Source: Asterella californica (taxonomy: Eukaryota; Streptophyta; Marchantiopsida; Marchantiales; Aytoniaceae). From it: a DNA stretch of 64,000 nucleotides. The stretch is taken from assembly GCA_036924285.1 (NCBI GenBank), contig JAYKYS010000007.1:2914001-2978000 (forward strand), written 5' to 3'. Position numbers and translations under genes: made by a program. Below, piece by piece: positions 1 to 11,933 of the stretch (positions are counted from its first letter, which is position 1; each line of letters opens with the position of its first letter). The notes below the pieces were generated by a model. The model worked only from the letters and a program-made list of their open reading frames with translations. It was not told the DNA's origin and made no database searches.

Positions 1-10
1 ATACTCACAG

Positions 11-3000
11 ATTGACTGGAAGTCTCCATTGGAGTTGTACAACCACTGGAAGCCGTTGAATGAAGCTAAGATCAGCTCAGCGCCAAATTCTTCCAGCGGA
101 GACGAAGGAAATGGGAACGGGTCGAGGTCAGAGATGAGATTTCGTGTTACCAGTGATCGAATCTGCAAGGACATGAGGAAGCAGACGTACACCTCCATGG
201 ATGCGTCTGGTAGTAGTGCTTTTATACCCCTGTATTTGTCCATGTTAACCGAAGGTTTTAATGGTGACCTCAAACCCCTCAGGTCAACTTGAGAGTTACA
301 AGTATTCATATGTTGGAAGTTGAAAGCTATGGTCGGACGGTGGTTTCCTTATCACTGTTTCTCTTAATGATTGTAGCTGCTATAGGTTATGGCGTTAACG
401 AGTTGCTAGGTTGGAAAGCGAGCATGAAAGTGTATGATGGTAAGTCGATCTGGGAATTAAAACTAATGGTGTTTCCAGCATGATAACTCAGTGATCCATA
501 TTCTTTCGTTCATTCTTTAGAATTTGTAGAGTGTGCCGAGATCCGTAAATACGTTAGTATGTAAAGTGGCCCTCTTAGCGTATGTTCGGAACATGTTGAA
601 GTTCTAACGTATCAGACATTCCGGCAGAACTTTCTAGTTCAGTTTCTAATTACGTAATTATCACCTTCATCAGTCGAGGTTTTGGCTTGGATTAGAGACA
701 TGGAGCTCCTTCTTGTGGTTGCTCTTATTTACAGGTACCATTACATGTCTTTTCCCAGAAACCTTCCACACTTGAAACTTTCGGCCTTCTACTCAGTCTC
801 CAAGCGTTGTTACCTCAAGCAATACTGGATGCTTTACGTTCCTGCTCTATGAGTTCGGAGGAATTGTCTGAAGGTCACTTCATTCTTGAACGCTTTGTTT
901 TGTGCTGTGATAGTGGGAATAAAACGATTGGGAGTAGATCTGAAAACAATGTTGATGAGCAAAGGTTTACCAAGGAGAGCTTGCCGCAGGACCCGGTCCT
1001 TTCTGAGTTAGGCAAGGAGACTGAAGTGAAGATACGGAGGCCCAGTCGTTCAGAGGCCCAGGTAATCTTCAGGCTGACCTTGAAGTATGGCCTTCTGAGC
1101 TCCTGGAGCTTCTACAGAGGAAGGTAGATCTGCACCATCAGTTTGAAGAACGATTCACCAGCTTTTAGATACGGACATATGGCTCTTGCTATAACCATTA
1201 CATTTTCAAGCCTCTACAGAGAGCTTGTCAGGAAGTCACTTAGCTCGTCGAGGTCAGATCCGCAGAAGAACTTAGATCAAGTATGAAGAAGAAGTTCAGT
1301 ACTTTGTCCATACTTTAAAAGTTCAAAAAGTGGGTGTAATTTGGACATACTTTACCGTGTTGAAGGCAGTGGTTGAAAATTTGGAAACTTTTCGAAATTT
1401 TCACTTACTATTTGGACCATCGTACAGCTCCATTCTCGAAGACAGTACCGGAAAGCTTTGGTGGGAACCTCGCTGAAGCCCAGGTTTGTTTATGTAGATT
1501 CTTCTACATGTAAGCAAGTATTTCATTCCTTGATTGTTTATCCAAATCAGGCTATAATGGAATTCACGCTTAAAGCTTCGCACTTGACACAGTTCCCACT
1601 TTCCCTTGGCTTCAATAGCTTAGACAGCACAGATAACGCTATCTGCTCCGTGTACTTACGATAGATCAAGATCGATAGGGCTCTGTTCTGTAATAATACA
1701 AGCTTGGTATTTTCTTTGTGCTAACGGTGGGTTTTGATGTCTTCTTTCAGTACATCATATGCACTGCTTCAACTTGCACAGATTGCACCTGGTCACATCG
1801 TCCTTGATCCAATGTAAATCCCAGATAACCAGCTAACCCACTGGGAGTATATATGAGAACATACGTGTCCTTATACGTTAGCCCTTAATTGCGTCTCCAT
1901 GACTAGAAACTGATTCCTCTCGTGCTTAATAGCCCGCCTGAGCGTAATTTCGATCAGTGAATAATATGGTCAGAAAGGTAAGATTCATTTTTGCAGTATC
2001 TGCAACTTTTCAGGTGTGGATGTGGAACAATACCCCTGGAAGCAGCAGACTCGCTTGGGGGCCAAGTTATGTCACTTGGAGCAGACAACAACTCTAAGGC
2101 TGTGGATGCTGCTGCAACTAATGCTTCAGGTATGGGAGCTAGGCTGCAAATGGCTATCAAGAAGTCGGGGTGAAAACTTGTTCCTCCGTATAGTTCTGTG
2201 TTAACGAATATCCAAATTTTCTCGAAGTAGGAAGCTCTTAAGCTCCCTCTAATATTTAACTTCCTCTTTGTGCAGGACGTGTAACTGGAGGTCCATGTGA
2301 TATTTTGCAGTGGGATTCAGCAAATCTTCCCTTACGGAGTGGTACAATAGATCGTGTAGTATGTGATATGCCATTCGGGAATCGTTGTGGTGATTCTCTT
2401 CCCTGTAATTAGCCCATCATACCGTTCAAGTATATCTGAGGTGTCGTTCTATGCTCTGCTCCTTCATGACATCTCTTCTTGGCCATCAATAATTCCATGA
2501 TTACCTGTCTACTTCTGCATCTTCACACTTTAGCAGGAGAAAAGGCTCTGACCTTGTAGTTTAGTTCTGCTTACGACAACGGATCTGACATTAAATTGCA
2601 GGAAATTACAAAGTCCGAGAATGGTTGTGTCCGAAGGTTGTAAAGGAGGTAAACTATCCCTCTACCGGTTGTTTCGTATAATCGACGACTGAGTCAACTC
2701 TCAGAGCGGGTCATTCAGTTTTGAAATCCAATGTACTGGGAGTGATAAAAATCAAGCTGCCAACTTCAGCTTGAGTAATCTTAGGACCTGAAAGTATAGC
2801 GAACCAGACATAACCGTCAGATAACCATTCTGCAGGTTGTCCGGATTCTCCTGCCAGGAACAGGTACGAAAATATCATGAAACGCTACTCACAGGACATT
2901 TCATGTTGGATCTTCTTCAAGAGCCCACTTTCTCTTACCATGCCTTTTCTGGTTCATATATCAGTCGGGCCGACCTCAGAATATTTGTTAGGCTGATTTC

Positions 3001-3780
3001 TTCCTACTCTTGTATCCTATAGCTGTATCTGGTCTCCTGCATTTGAACGTTAACAGACCTACTGTACATATTTATTCTGCAGTCGTGTGAGTTACTTGAC
3101 TGAAGAGAGTTCGACATAAACCTTCAGACTGTGTCCATTTTCACCCTGGGAATATTCTAGTAGGAGCCGTATGTCAGTTTCGCTGTTTCTCCTGGGATCC
3201 AGTGCCGTTTATTATCACTTGGCATGGAGCAGGGATGGCGGTGTTGATGGCACAGAGCAAGTCCATGCGTCAAGAAGTGGAGGTGAACCAGAAGGACTAC
3301 CTAGAGCTGATGCAACACATCCCGGTTGAAATGGAGGTGCGTGCTTGTCTCCGTTGTTTATTTCCACTGTACACTTCCGTTCCTCTCGGTTTGCTGAAGG
3401 TAGGAAGCGAGTAAAGCAACCTCCAGTGGATAGTTCCTACGGGGTTATGAGTAGTTTGTTTTCTTTCGTTGATGTTGTGAATTTTCATCACCGTGGGGCT
3501 TGAGGTGGACATCAGAGAAATGTTATGTTTTAACGAACACAGGGGCTCAAGGTAGATGTATACGTTCTGCGTCGAACAATGGAGCCGCCACCAATCAAAG
3601 TACGTGCAGACAACGTTTCATGTTTGGTTTTCAACCTTTCAGTTGGACATCCCCAATTCTTGTTGCTATGCTGGATACATGCTTTTCGTGCTTTAAATCA
3701 TAACTGATCAACCGGTTAACTCGCAGGAATTCAGACCGAAGGCGGCTAATCACAAGAGGCAAAGAACAAAGCCGCAGTGA
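11..3780 (+). CDS. THUMPD3/Trm14-like tRNA (guanine-N2)-methyltransferase, 3' part, multi-exon
   Basis: The family uses S-adenosylmethionine to make N2-methylguanosine in tRNA. It has an N-terminal THUMP region and a C-terminal Rossmann methylase. The 5' end lies outside the window. Exons I can splice in phase with GT-AG borders are 11-209, 377-439, 1428-1483, 1751-1813, 2014-2129, 2276-2389, 2602-2648, 2836-2863, 3233-3336, 3543-3599 and 3727-3780 (TGA stop). Visible motifs in order: FRVTSDR and GWKASMKVYD (end of the THUMP side), LHSRRQYRK, VLDPMCGCGTIPLEAA (SAM-binding loop), GADNNSKAV, CDILQWDSANLPLRSG, then DMPFGNRCG (catalytic motif of the family), VVRILLPGTG and VYVLRRT, ending in a basic tail. 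Order and spacing match human THUMPD3. One or more exons between 440 and 1427 are unresolved; an open stretch at 807-1060 is a candidate. No internal damage is seen, so the gene looks functional. Confidence 0.85.
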
Positions 3781-4386
3781 GCTGTAAGAGGGCTGAGAAA
3801 ATGTTTCTAGTCAATGACCTTCCGCCCCTAGAAAGAGTTTCCAGCCCGGGCGGTTGAGTCGAGTTTCTTCTCTGGAGTAGGAGGAAAAGGAGGTTATTTT
3901 CTAGGCTATGATCAGTAGAGGATCAAATTTGCGGGATCAAAGAAATTCGCTTTAATCCGTGGCCGGCCATCAAGTCCGCAAGCACGTCAAATTCCAAGCG
4001 TATTATCAGCAGAACGCTCTTCCCTAATCGTCATTGGGCTCGTTTGTACCTGTCGCCCCGGCTGAACGACCGTCACCTGCAGAAAGTTAGCCGCATGGCG
4101 CATATCTAATCCACTTTCACGCTGTAGTCGATTACGAGATCCGAGCAACGATGAAATTAGGGGAATACAATACAAAGTCCAGCTGAGCGTCGTTATGAAG
4201 GAAGAAGGTGAAGGAAGACAGTTAAATCTCCTACTTACACACTCTGGAGCAGTAAAAGCGGATAGGATAGACGATCAGGTCCAGAGATATCATCAGAAAT
4301 TAATTGGCAGGCCGTGTTGTATGACGTTACGAAGAAGAGGTGCAACACCATAGCGATGGGGGAGGTGCAGTAAACGATAACGTTTG
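3781..4386. other. Intergenic, probable 3' UTR and spacer
   Basis: Follows the methyltransferase stop. It probably begins with its 3' UTR. Short open frames here show no family motif or codon pattern, and I see no other structure. Confidence 0.4.
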
Positions 4387-4460
4387 ATCCGAAAACCGAG
4401 GAGTTTATCGTCGTTTAATCCGAAAACCGAGGAGTTCGATAAACTCCTCGGTTTTCGGAT
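4387..4460. repeat. 24 bp perfect inverted repeat with a direct copy of the arm in the loop
   Basis: The arm at 4387-4410 (starts ATCCGAAAACCGAGGAG) is perfectly complemented by 4437-4460. The loop contains a second direct copy of the arm at 4418-4440 that differs only near its end. Either left copy could pair with the right arm, giving two alternative hairpins. Confidence 0.85.
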
Positions 4461-6152
4461 GGAGTCATCTGGCTGTTCTCCATGAACTCAATCCATTCAT
4501 ATCCAGTTGACATAACCGCAAATGTCTGCTGACGAGCAATAAGTTCGATTGTCATTGTTACTTTCTGTGAACTACCGTAGGGATGTTTGAAGTTGATTGC
4601 AGTTCAAATCCGTTCCTCGTAGAATTACATAGAACGGACCTACGATTGCAGTTCCACTGCAAGCGTAGCTCCTTTTTATACGTTAGCGATTTATCGGGAT
4701 CTATCCCCTTGTTTCCGGTTTTCACAACGACTCCATCCGTCCGTCCATTTGCAACACGACTAAAAACTTCCTTTTTCTTTTCGGGTTTTCACAATCGACC
4801 TATATTTCCCTAAACCCTAAACATCTTTGCAATGATTATTGATTGGAACCTACCATACTGGTATTCGCATTCGCTTACTCTGGTAGCGAAACCCAAGTCT
4901 GATCGTACTTTATTCGCTAATTGTTTGGTATTAGTTTTGCTAATTCGTTCGTTTTGCACTTGTTATGATTTATAATTCGTTACTTTTACTCCGATTCAAA
5001 GAAATGTTTCTATGTAGTATGATGATTAAGTGCAGAACTTTATCATAATATTCATTTGTGTTCGAGGATGAACATTTCTTTTGATATTTCATGATACTTG
5101 TAGTTCATTATTCTTGTTTATTAGTATTGCCTGGAATGTAGATCCAAGTTTGCAATTCTCAAAAGATTAAAGCTTTAAGTATATAAACATTAATAAACAT
5201 AATAACATTATTAGTGTTCGAGGATGAGTATTCTTTTATATTTCATGATAATTCTAGTTATTATTTATTACAGTTCGTTAGTATTGCCTTGAATGCAAGT
5301 CCTAGGTTTGCATATTTTCAAAACATTAATTCTTTAAACACAAAGCATGACTAAAAGTGCTCCGGGTAACCAGAAGACCTTATTTCTGAGTTAGTTTCTA
5401 GAGAACTGAGAAATTTAACTGAGAAAATAATTATGATGATTACTTTCTCATCTCAACTTAGAATCAGTGAAATAAATAATCAAATGAAAGCTATTCACTA
5501 GCTTTACAAGTTAGGATTCACCTCGAACCAAACTAGTTAATATTGAGTATGCATATTCACCTCTTTCATTTTTTGATGGAAAAGGTTGCAATAGTTTATT
5601 ATTTAACCTTTCTTACAAGAAGAGTGAAATAATAAATAAAAAGTTATTAAAATCAATAACCAGCTGGACTTATACAGTTAAAGGTACGTTGCTATAGACT
5701 TCAGTTACAGGTTTTCTGGGACGTTTTCGCAGTTCCTTGTATGACTAACATGTAACACTTATGTAAATATGTTGATTTTCAATAGAGTTTTGTGCAGAAT
5801 TTCTCTATAATAGTTACAGCTTTTACTATCACAATACCGAGCAAAAGTTCCCAAAGGTGTTTGAGAATGCATATATTGCCAGAGAACTGTTAAGACAAAG
5901 CTTTTACGTTTCTTGGAGCAGAAGAGAAATTTTGACTCAAAGAACAATGTGAGGGAAAACAATACATTCTTTTTCATGTTTTTATACTCATACTCCTGGT
6001 TTAAATAGCGAATTCGAATGACAGCAAGATACTTGTGAAGGAAACAAACCTACGCTGCATGTCCAATATATGTCCACTTAGTCCTGGAGGGTGGAAGGTT
6101 GTACTTTACATTCATGTATTTGTGCTTCGAAATATCTGCATGCATATTAATT
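4461..6152. other. AT-rich non-coding DNA with a diverged 156 bp tandem duplication
   Basis: No gene is visible. A unit beginning GTGTTCGAGGATGA at 5058 recurs at 5214, and both copies contain a TTTCATGATA block and a TTAGTATTGCCT block. Around 4812-4826 there are two AAACCCT units (telobox-like), too few for a telomere. Confidence 0.5.
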
Positions 6153-6190
6153 TATGAGCTAACTTTTCTTCTGAGAAGGGTTAGCTCATA
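6153..6190. repeat. Short hairpin (TATGAGCTAA arms)
   Basis: TATGAGCTAA at the left is complemented by TTAGCTCATA at the right, with a TTCTTCTGAGAAG inner palindrome. First of four hairpins in under 900 bp. Confidence 0.7.
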
Positions 6191-6339
6191 GATTAACGTG
6201 ATTAATTAAAGATTATTTCTATTCATCTGGAACAATTCTTTTATAGTAAAAGGGGTTAAGTTTCAACTCATAACGCTTATAGCTTTTCCTTTTCTCAGAA
6301 TCCATGTGTTACGATACACTGAGAAGTATTTAAATTTTT

Positions 6340-6392
6340 ATTTGGATTTATCTTGCCACTTTGTTCAGTGCAGTGGCAAAATATATCCAAAT
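6340..6392. repeat. Imperfect hairpin with ~21 bp arms
   Basis: The left arm ATTTGGATTTATCTTGCCAC pairs with the right arm AGTGGCAAAATATATCCAAAT with two mismatches, across an 11 nt loop. Confidence 0.7.
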
Positions 6393-6447
6393 CTTTTATG
6401 GAATGACGCAATGTTTTTTTACTGTAGAAAAATCTTTTTTAAGAGAA

Positions 6448-6487
6448 AATATACATGATTATTTTTGTCAAAATAATCATGTATATT
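6448..6487. repeat. Perfect hairpin with 18 bp arms and 4 nt loop
   Basis: AATATACATGATTATTTT at 6448-6465 is perfectly complementary to 6470-6487 around a TGTC loop. The stem is too short for a plant microRNA precursor. It is most likely a foldback relic. Confidence 0.85.
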
Positions 6488-6980
6488 ATCAGCTTCCTCA
6501 TCACTCATAGCACTTCCTGCTCTATCCTCGCAAAAAGTTTCTCGTCCCCGAAATGTCAGCTCCTCCTTTACCCGCCATTTCCCAAAACCACCGTTTGCAT
6601 GGATATTTATGTATGTTAACTTCCTAAGAACAACATGGATTGTTTGGGTTCACAAGTTCTTATCTAAAGATGTTATGAAGAGAAAACGTTCTCACCTTTT
6701 CTCATCCCGTAATCACTTCATGACACAAAGCAGTGCACACCAATGTTCAGGAGACGTACTTTTCATCCCTAAGAATTCAGCTTTCGCCCCCAACGATTCA
6801 TTCTGAATTAGAATGTTACTCGCAACACATGCATATTATGTAATACTAATAGTAAACAAACTGCATATGATATTTAACACTTTGTTTTGTGTGTCGAATA
6901 AGTATGTGCACATGTGACAGGGAATTGCATGGTCGATGTTCGATTTCAAAGTTTTTCTTTATTTTTCTTTCTCAGACTTG

Positions 6981-7019
6981 ATGATTACATGTCATCAGTT
7001 CATGATGACGTGTAATCAT
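6981..7019. repeat. Hairpin with 17 bp arms
   Basis: ATGATTACATGTCATCA (6981-6997) pairs with 7003-7019 with one G:T-type mismatch around a 5 nt loop. Confidence 0.8.
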
Positions 7020-7929
7020 GATACGAACTTGTTTAAAATTGGTGGTTTAAAATAATCCAAAAGTAGTAATAAATATAATAGTTATAGTTATAATAAGTAT
7101 AATTTTATTTTAATCAGTGTTTTTTAATCCAAATTTAATTAAAGAGTTTATTGTAACTTTTAAACTGAACAGAAACAAGTATTGCTGGATCTTCTTCAGA
7201 TCTGATTGCTATAGACTTGTCATTTGACAAAATTTCTTCACTTACATTTAATTCATTATTCTCCAGCATCACCATCAACAACGAAGTCTCTCTCACAGAA
7301 ATCTACAGCGAAGTCTCTTGGTGCTATGAATCAATTCGCACCAAGCTATCCCAACTTCGGATTGGTTCGATATCACAAAGCTAAGTATCGATTCCACTAA
7401 TGATGACTTGTCTCCGTTCTTTGCAACTCTCTATGATCTATTTGAACCTCAAAAACCAGTTGGATCTCCTCTCTCTAGTCTTACGATAGGCAACAAAATC
7501 TCTCCCACAGAAATCTACAACAAAGTATTCAACTCCTAGATAGTTGAATTCAGAGAGATCTCTCAATTGATACTCCTTCTCGTAGTTCCAAAACAACCGA
7601 ACAAAGCAAAGTCTCTCCAAACCACATCACTCAATTTGAAACCTCGGAAATAAGTATTGCATTACTGGTGTTCCGAAAAGACTCTCATGACGACACTAGA
7701 CAAACACATTTCAGGCAATTAACACTAAACACATGCACTTCTTCAATAGGATACGTGCCATAGGCATTGGATTATCAGATTTTGAACTTCAAAAAGCTGT
7801 TTAAGAACTAATTTATGGCTGTGATTATTGATTATTTTAGCAGAAACTAGACTTCTTCTCTGTGATCTATCCATTCTTCAAATTATGCTATATCAAGATG
7901 GTACTCGCTTTAATCACCTTGGTCAGTAG
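7020..7929. other. Non-coding spacer
   Basis: No gene is seen. A segment containing CCACAGAAATCTACAACAAAG near 7502 resembles one near 7295 (CACAGAAATCTACAGCGAAG), suggesting an old local duplication. Confidence 0.4.
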
Positions 7930-8065
7930 TTTCAACTTCAGCGACTTCTTATAAACAAACTATTAAGGGTCGAGAGTAGATTTCAACACTCGAATTATAC
8001 TACACTAATAATGTAGTCGTTATTTCAAATTTACTTCTTCTTGAAGTTACGCTATTGAACCACAA
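7930..8065. repeat. Single copy of a ~180 bp satellite-like unit
   Basis: The stretch from GTTTCAACTTCAGCGACTTC through ACTTCTTCTTGAAGTTACGC closely matches the monomers of the tandem array at 18148-18720, so this repeat family is both clustered and dispersed. Confidence 0.8.
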
Positions 8066-8552
8066 GTGCAGCTATATTAGCGGTGAGGATGCCCACCGCT
8101 AATCATTCTTAACCATTACTAAGTAGATTTGACTCTGGCAGGACCTCTGTAAGATTTGCGCCTCGTTGTCACGATGTTCATTGAGCACGTAATGTATCCG
8201 CCAGGATATTGAGATGATCAGCATACAATAAGCTTCAAAATGAGACCATGATACCATTATTCTGATACCAAACTGATGAGAAAAAACCTCTAGAAGCGAG
8301 GATGAATGAGAGCATTGGAAAAAAAATATTCGTTTTTTTGAATTTCAAATTGTTCTACTCCATAATAATTTTTGTTACAGTGACCATGTCGCACTCTACA
8401 ATGATATTTCGAATGTCAAAAAATGTCAGCTAATATACAGTCCGATTGAAAATCGTCGATCGGGTAGGATGGCCGCTAGTTTGTTCAGATGCCGGTATTA
8501 TTTATTTGCACCGGCCAAAAAAAATTCCAGATCGGGGTCAAGCACTAACCAA
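8066..8552. other. Non-coding spacer
   Basis: No gene is seen. Contains a small palindrome, ATTAGCGGTG...CCACCGCTAAT, near 8087-8114. Confidence 0.4.
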
Positions 8553-8808
8553 TCCTGGCTAGTCACTAGATGACATCCGGTCAGTGGCTGGTTAGCCAGT
8601 GACCAGAAGACTGATATGACGATTGGTCAGAAGGCTGGCCAGCCAGTCGCGAGGTAGGCTGGTCTGGCGACTTGTCAGAAGACTGGCCAGTAGCTGGTCC
8701 TGGCTAGTGGCTGGCTAGCCAGTCGTCGAGAAGTGATGACTGGCTGATCAGAAGGGTGGCCGAAACCGAAGGGTGGCCAACCCTGGCTAGCCACTAGCTG
8801 CTATCCTT
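8553..8808. repeat. Degenerate minisatellite built on CTGGCTAGCCAGT / CTGGCCAG
   Basis: The words CTGGCTAG, GGCCAGCCAGTCG, GTCAGAAG.CTGGCC and GCTGGCTAGCCAGTCG recur many times in about 250 bp. The region is far more GC-rich than its surroundings. It sits upstream of the transposase at 9.3-11.9 kb, as subterminal repeats of plant DNA transposons do. No mirror copy was found downstream. Confidence 0.75.
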
Positions 8809-9340
8809 TCGAGGCTGGAGAGCTAGAAGCGGTTCTCCTATCAGAGCCGCCTTTGGTTCGAGAGGAGGTCTTTCTCCCGAACCTCCAAGACACCTGAAAG
8901 ACTTTGATTTTCCTCATTCAGTTTATTCTCTTTTGATAATTTGATCTCTTTTTCAGTCTTAGCCAGGTTTCTTCTCTAGTTTCAACATTAGAAGGTCTTT
9001 AGAACTACAATCTATAAGATAGATTTTCGGGGCATTGGATTCTCACCAATGTTTGCGTTACTCAAGTTTTCATAGAGATTTCTTATGCACATTAGCACAT
9101 AGTTCTAAGTAGCACTTAGTTTATTTGGAGACTTTTCTGATATAATATATTTAGTGTAGAATTTGGCTATTATCTTTTTCTTTATATTATGTAGATTACT
9201 TTTGTTTATTCTTTTTTCTCATGTATGTATAATTTTTCAGTGATATTATTTTGAACCGCTTGGTTATCATCGACAAGTTTAGTTCGGACCTCTAGACAGG
9301 TAGGTCAAACCTGATCAGTGAGGCTTTTTCACTATATAGT
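8809..9340. other. Spacer / 5' region of the transposase
   Basis: AT-rich with no ORF. A TATA-like CTATATAG lies a few bases before the first ATG at 9341, too close to be that ATG's TATA box. Confidence 0.35.
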
Positions 9341-11925
9341 ATGCCCCCCAGGGTTCATCTCCGACGGTCTGGAGATCGACACTTATCTAGAGGATGTCCG
9401 GAGGTCCCGGGTGGGAAAGTGAGAGTGTCGGAGTGGTTATTGCTTCGCTATGTGCAGACAATGCGACTTTTAGGACCAGATGCAGGTCATACCGCTGTGT
9501 TCCATTTTCTTTTCTCAACCGCCGCTGTTCGCATAGATCAGATGGTGAGAGAAGTGCAAGTTAGGTTGGACGAGCTAGATGTAATTCCAGAGGAGGGTGA
9601 TCTAGAGGGAGATGTTAGTCGGCCGGAGGATACCGAGTTTCATGCAGACCCTATCATATTGCGAGCTCTTGGCATTGACCATGCTGAGCATCAGGTGCAG
9701 TTCAAGTTCAGCTAAATGTTTTTCTTTCAGTTTTTTTATGAATGCGAAGTTGTGACATGACTAGAAATTTAATTTATTTGATCATTGATGTTAGAACCTA
9801 GACATGATCAGACTTTGTGTGGTATTGTCATTTCTAAGATCGTTTTGATCCTTCCATATCAAACCCGTCTATGCTAGATTCGGCACTTCTTTCTGAGTCG
9901 ATCCTTGATTCTCAAGTACCCAACGTCTTAGAGCCACCCATATCAAAGGACATAGCTTCAGCTACACCTGAGGTCCAGAGTCGAGACTTAACGGTTTACG
10001 GGTTTGTAGGTATTTCTAAGTTGATGGATTATTCACTCTATTCAAGGTGAGATGTCATCATTATGGATGTGAGTTGACTTTCGATCCTCCAATAGTTTCA
10101 TGTATCCATCAGACATACTCCGTGAAGCTTAGATGTGCATAAGATCACACGTTTGGATGGAGATCGACTGAGATGGAGTTATATCACGGTGTTCTCGATG
10201 TCACTCGCCGTTTTTATCATGCTGGTTTGTGCGCCGGATTGGGATACGAACAACTAGATAGTTTATGTCAAGAGGTAGGGTTATCTCCAGTTTTGAGGTC
10301 TCATTTCTTTGGATTCCAGAATGGAAAGGATCGCTTCATAGGATGGATTCAAGTGACACTTGAAAGATGGACCATGAAGAAGGAGGAGGTTCAATCTGAA
10401 GTGCTTGCACAACATTTTCTGGACTTGAATGAGGCTCCTGTGGGTGGTAAGTGCTCGAGCTTGTGCTTAGTTATGAGGTTTTATTGTGAAGGATGCAAGT
10501 TTTGATGAAGAAGTTTTTGAGGAGGATCTGATTTAGTTATCGGATATTTTAGGTAACTTCGTGGTGTATGCTGATTTGAGACACGACTTGACTAGGAATG
10601 ACTACAATGGGACATGTGCTTTCATCTCAACAAATGATGGTAAAGTGATCGAGATGGTGAACATGACTTGGGTAGAGACTGAAAACAACTCGTGGTTGAT
10701 TGAGGATCGAGCATTTGAGTTGGGTATTCAGCGACTCATCTCTAGGGGCATAGTACCAGATGAGGTTGTACATGACGATAAGTTATCAGTTGATGCCATT
10801 TTGTCTCGTCATGGGATTGTTAGTCAGAAGGATCTATGACACAAGTGCAAGAATGTAATCAAAAAGTTCTTAGTAGAGGTGCAGAATAAGAAGCGTGTAC
10901 TAGCGGGTGTGGAAGAGGCTGAGGTTAGGGCTGACCTCGAGCTCCTCACAAAGAGACATTTGGTGTCATGGTTTCGAGAGCATGGAGCCTCTATACAAGA
11001 GAACAAGCATGTATTGATACAACGAGTTGTGGAGATGCGAGAGTTGGCACATGGAGATCTCATTGCATCTAGACGGTTCATGTATCCTGAGACTCAGACA
11101 CATGACATAGCTGACAAATTGAAAGGGTGGATATACACATGTTGTCAGTTGAATGCGAGGAGGACGATTGGACCTGATGGACGTTATCCGCAAGTGGAAG
11201 ATGATACATCGGTGTTGGTCATGGATATTCGCAATGCTGCAAATCATTGGGCGGGAGACCACACACTATGTAGAGACCTACCAGGAAATAGACCTTGTTG
11301 CTCAGTCCCTGATCTGAATCGACCAGCCTCTGACCAATACTATGAAAGAGGTAAGTTCATAAACTCCATCTTTCATTTGGAATGACCACACTTCATGTTC
11401 AATGAAATATGTGTTGCTCACACTATGAAACTCGCAGACTCATCCACACACTTGGCTATGGTGCAGTTCTTGACTAGTAACATTACGCTGGCAAAAATGA
11501 GATTCTATACTCGAGCCAGAGAGAACTATATGTCAGAGACATTCAACTCTGTCATCAACAAATTTGCTACGAAGAGAATCCTTTATGCACAATCTCATGA
11601 GGCCCGCCTTGCTGCATGTTGTTTGGACTGGAACGAGAATATCATACGTGAACTCATAAAGATATTGCAACGTCGACCACAACACACTATCGTTCGACAC
11701 AAGACAGCAACGACGCGCATATTATCACCGAGGACAACTGAGTGGAAAGGGGAGCTCCGACAACGGTTATTTGGTGTGCGAGAAATTGAGGTGGTAAGAA
11801 TATTATATCATGCTTTATCTCTTATCACGATGGTAAACTCTTTTGCATCTTTTGTTCTTGTTTTTATGACTATGGTGCTTGGGTGTGTGCAGGAGACGAC
11901 TCCACAATCTACTCAACCAGTATAA
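9341..11925 (+). pseudogene. DDE-type DNA transposase, intron-containing, decayed (Kolobok-like suggested)
   Basis: Exons run from an N-terminal ORF (9341-9715) through a cysteine/histidine block near 10036-10170 (VRCHHYGCELTF, then HTFGWRST) to the catalytic core. Introns that splice in phase: 10447-10552, 11351-11437 and 11794-11892; the last exon is 11893-11925. Core motifs: YADLRHDLTRND (first Asp near 10573), VVHDDKLSVDAIL (second Asp), DL-stop-HKCKNVIKK, and YMSETFNSVINKFATKR (probable catalytic Glu). This order is known from transposases found in cnidarian and vertebrate genomes with a DxRxD, D-W-H and ExxxS...K layout. Damage: TGA at 10837-10839 exactly where that family has the conserved Trp of DxWH, and TAA near 10137. 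The N-terminal exon joins are uncertain. The family name is an inference. Confidence 0.65.
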
Positions 11926-11933
11926 AAGTCTAC

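Noticed and set aside
4812..4826. CCCTAAACCCTAAAC resembling plant telomere repeat
   Set aside because: Only two units; at most a telobox in a promoter-like region.
6448..6487. microRNA precursor
   Set aside because: Stem of 18 bp with a 4 nt loop is too short for a plant pre-miRNA.
8255..8285. TTCTGATACCA resembling a reversed initiator-Met primer site
   Set aside because: One mismatch, no adjacent LTR ends and no copia proteins on the minus strand.
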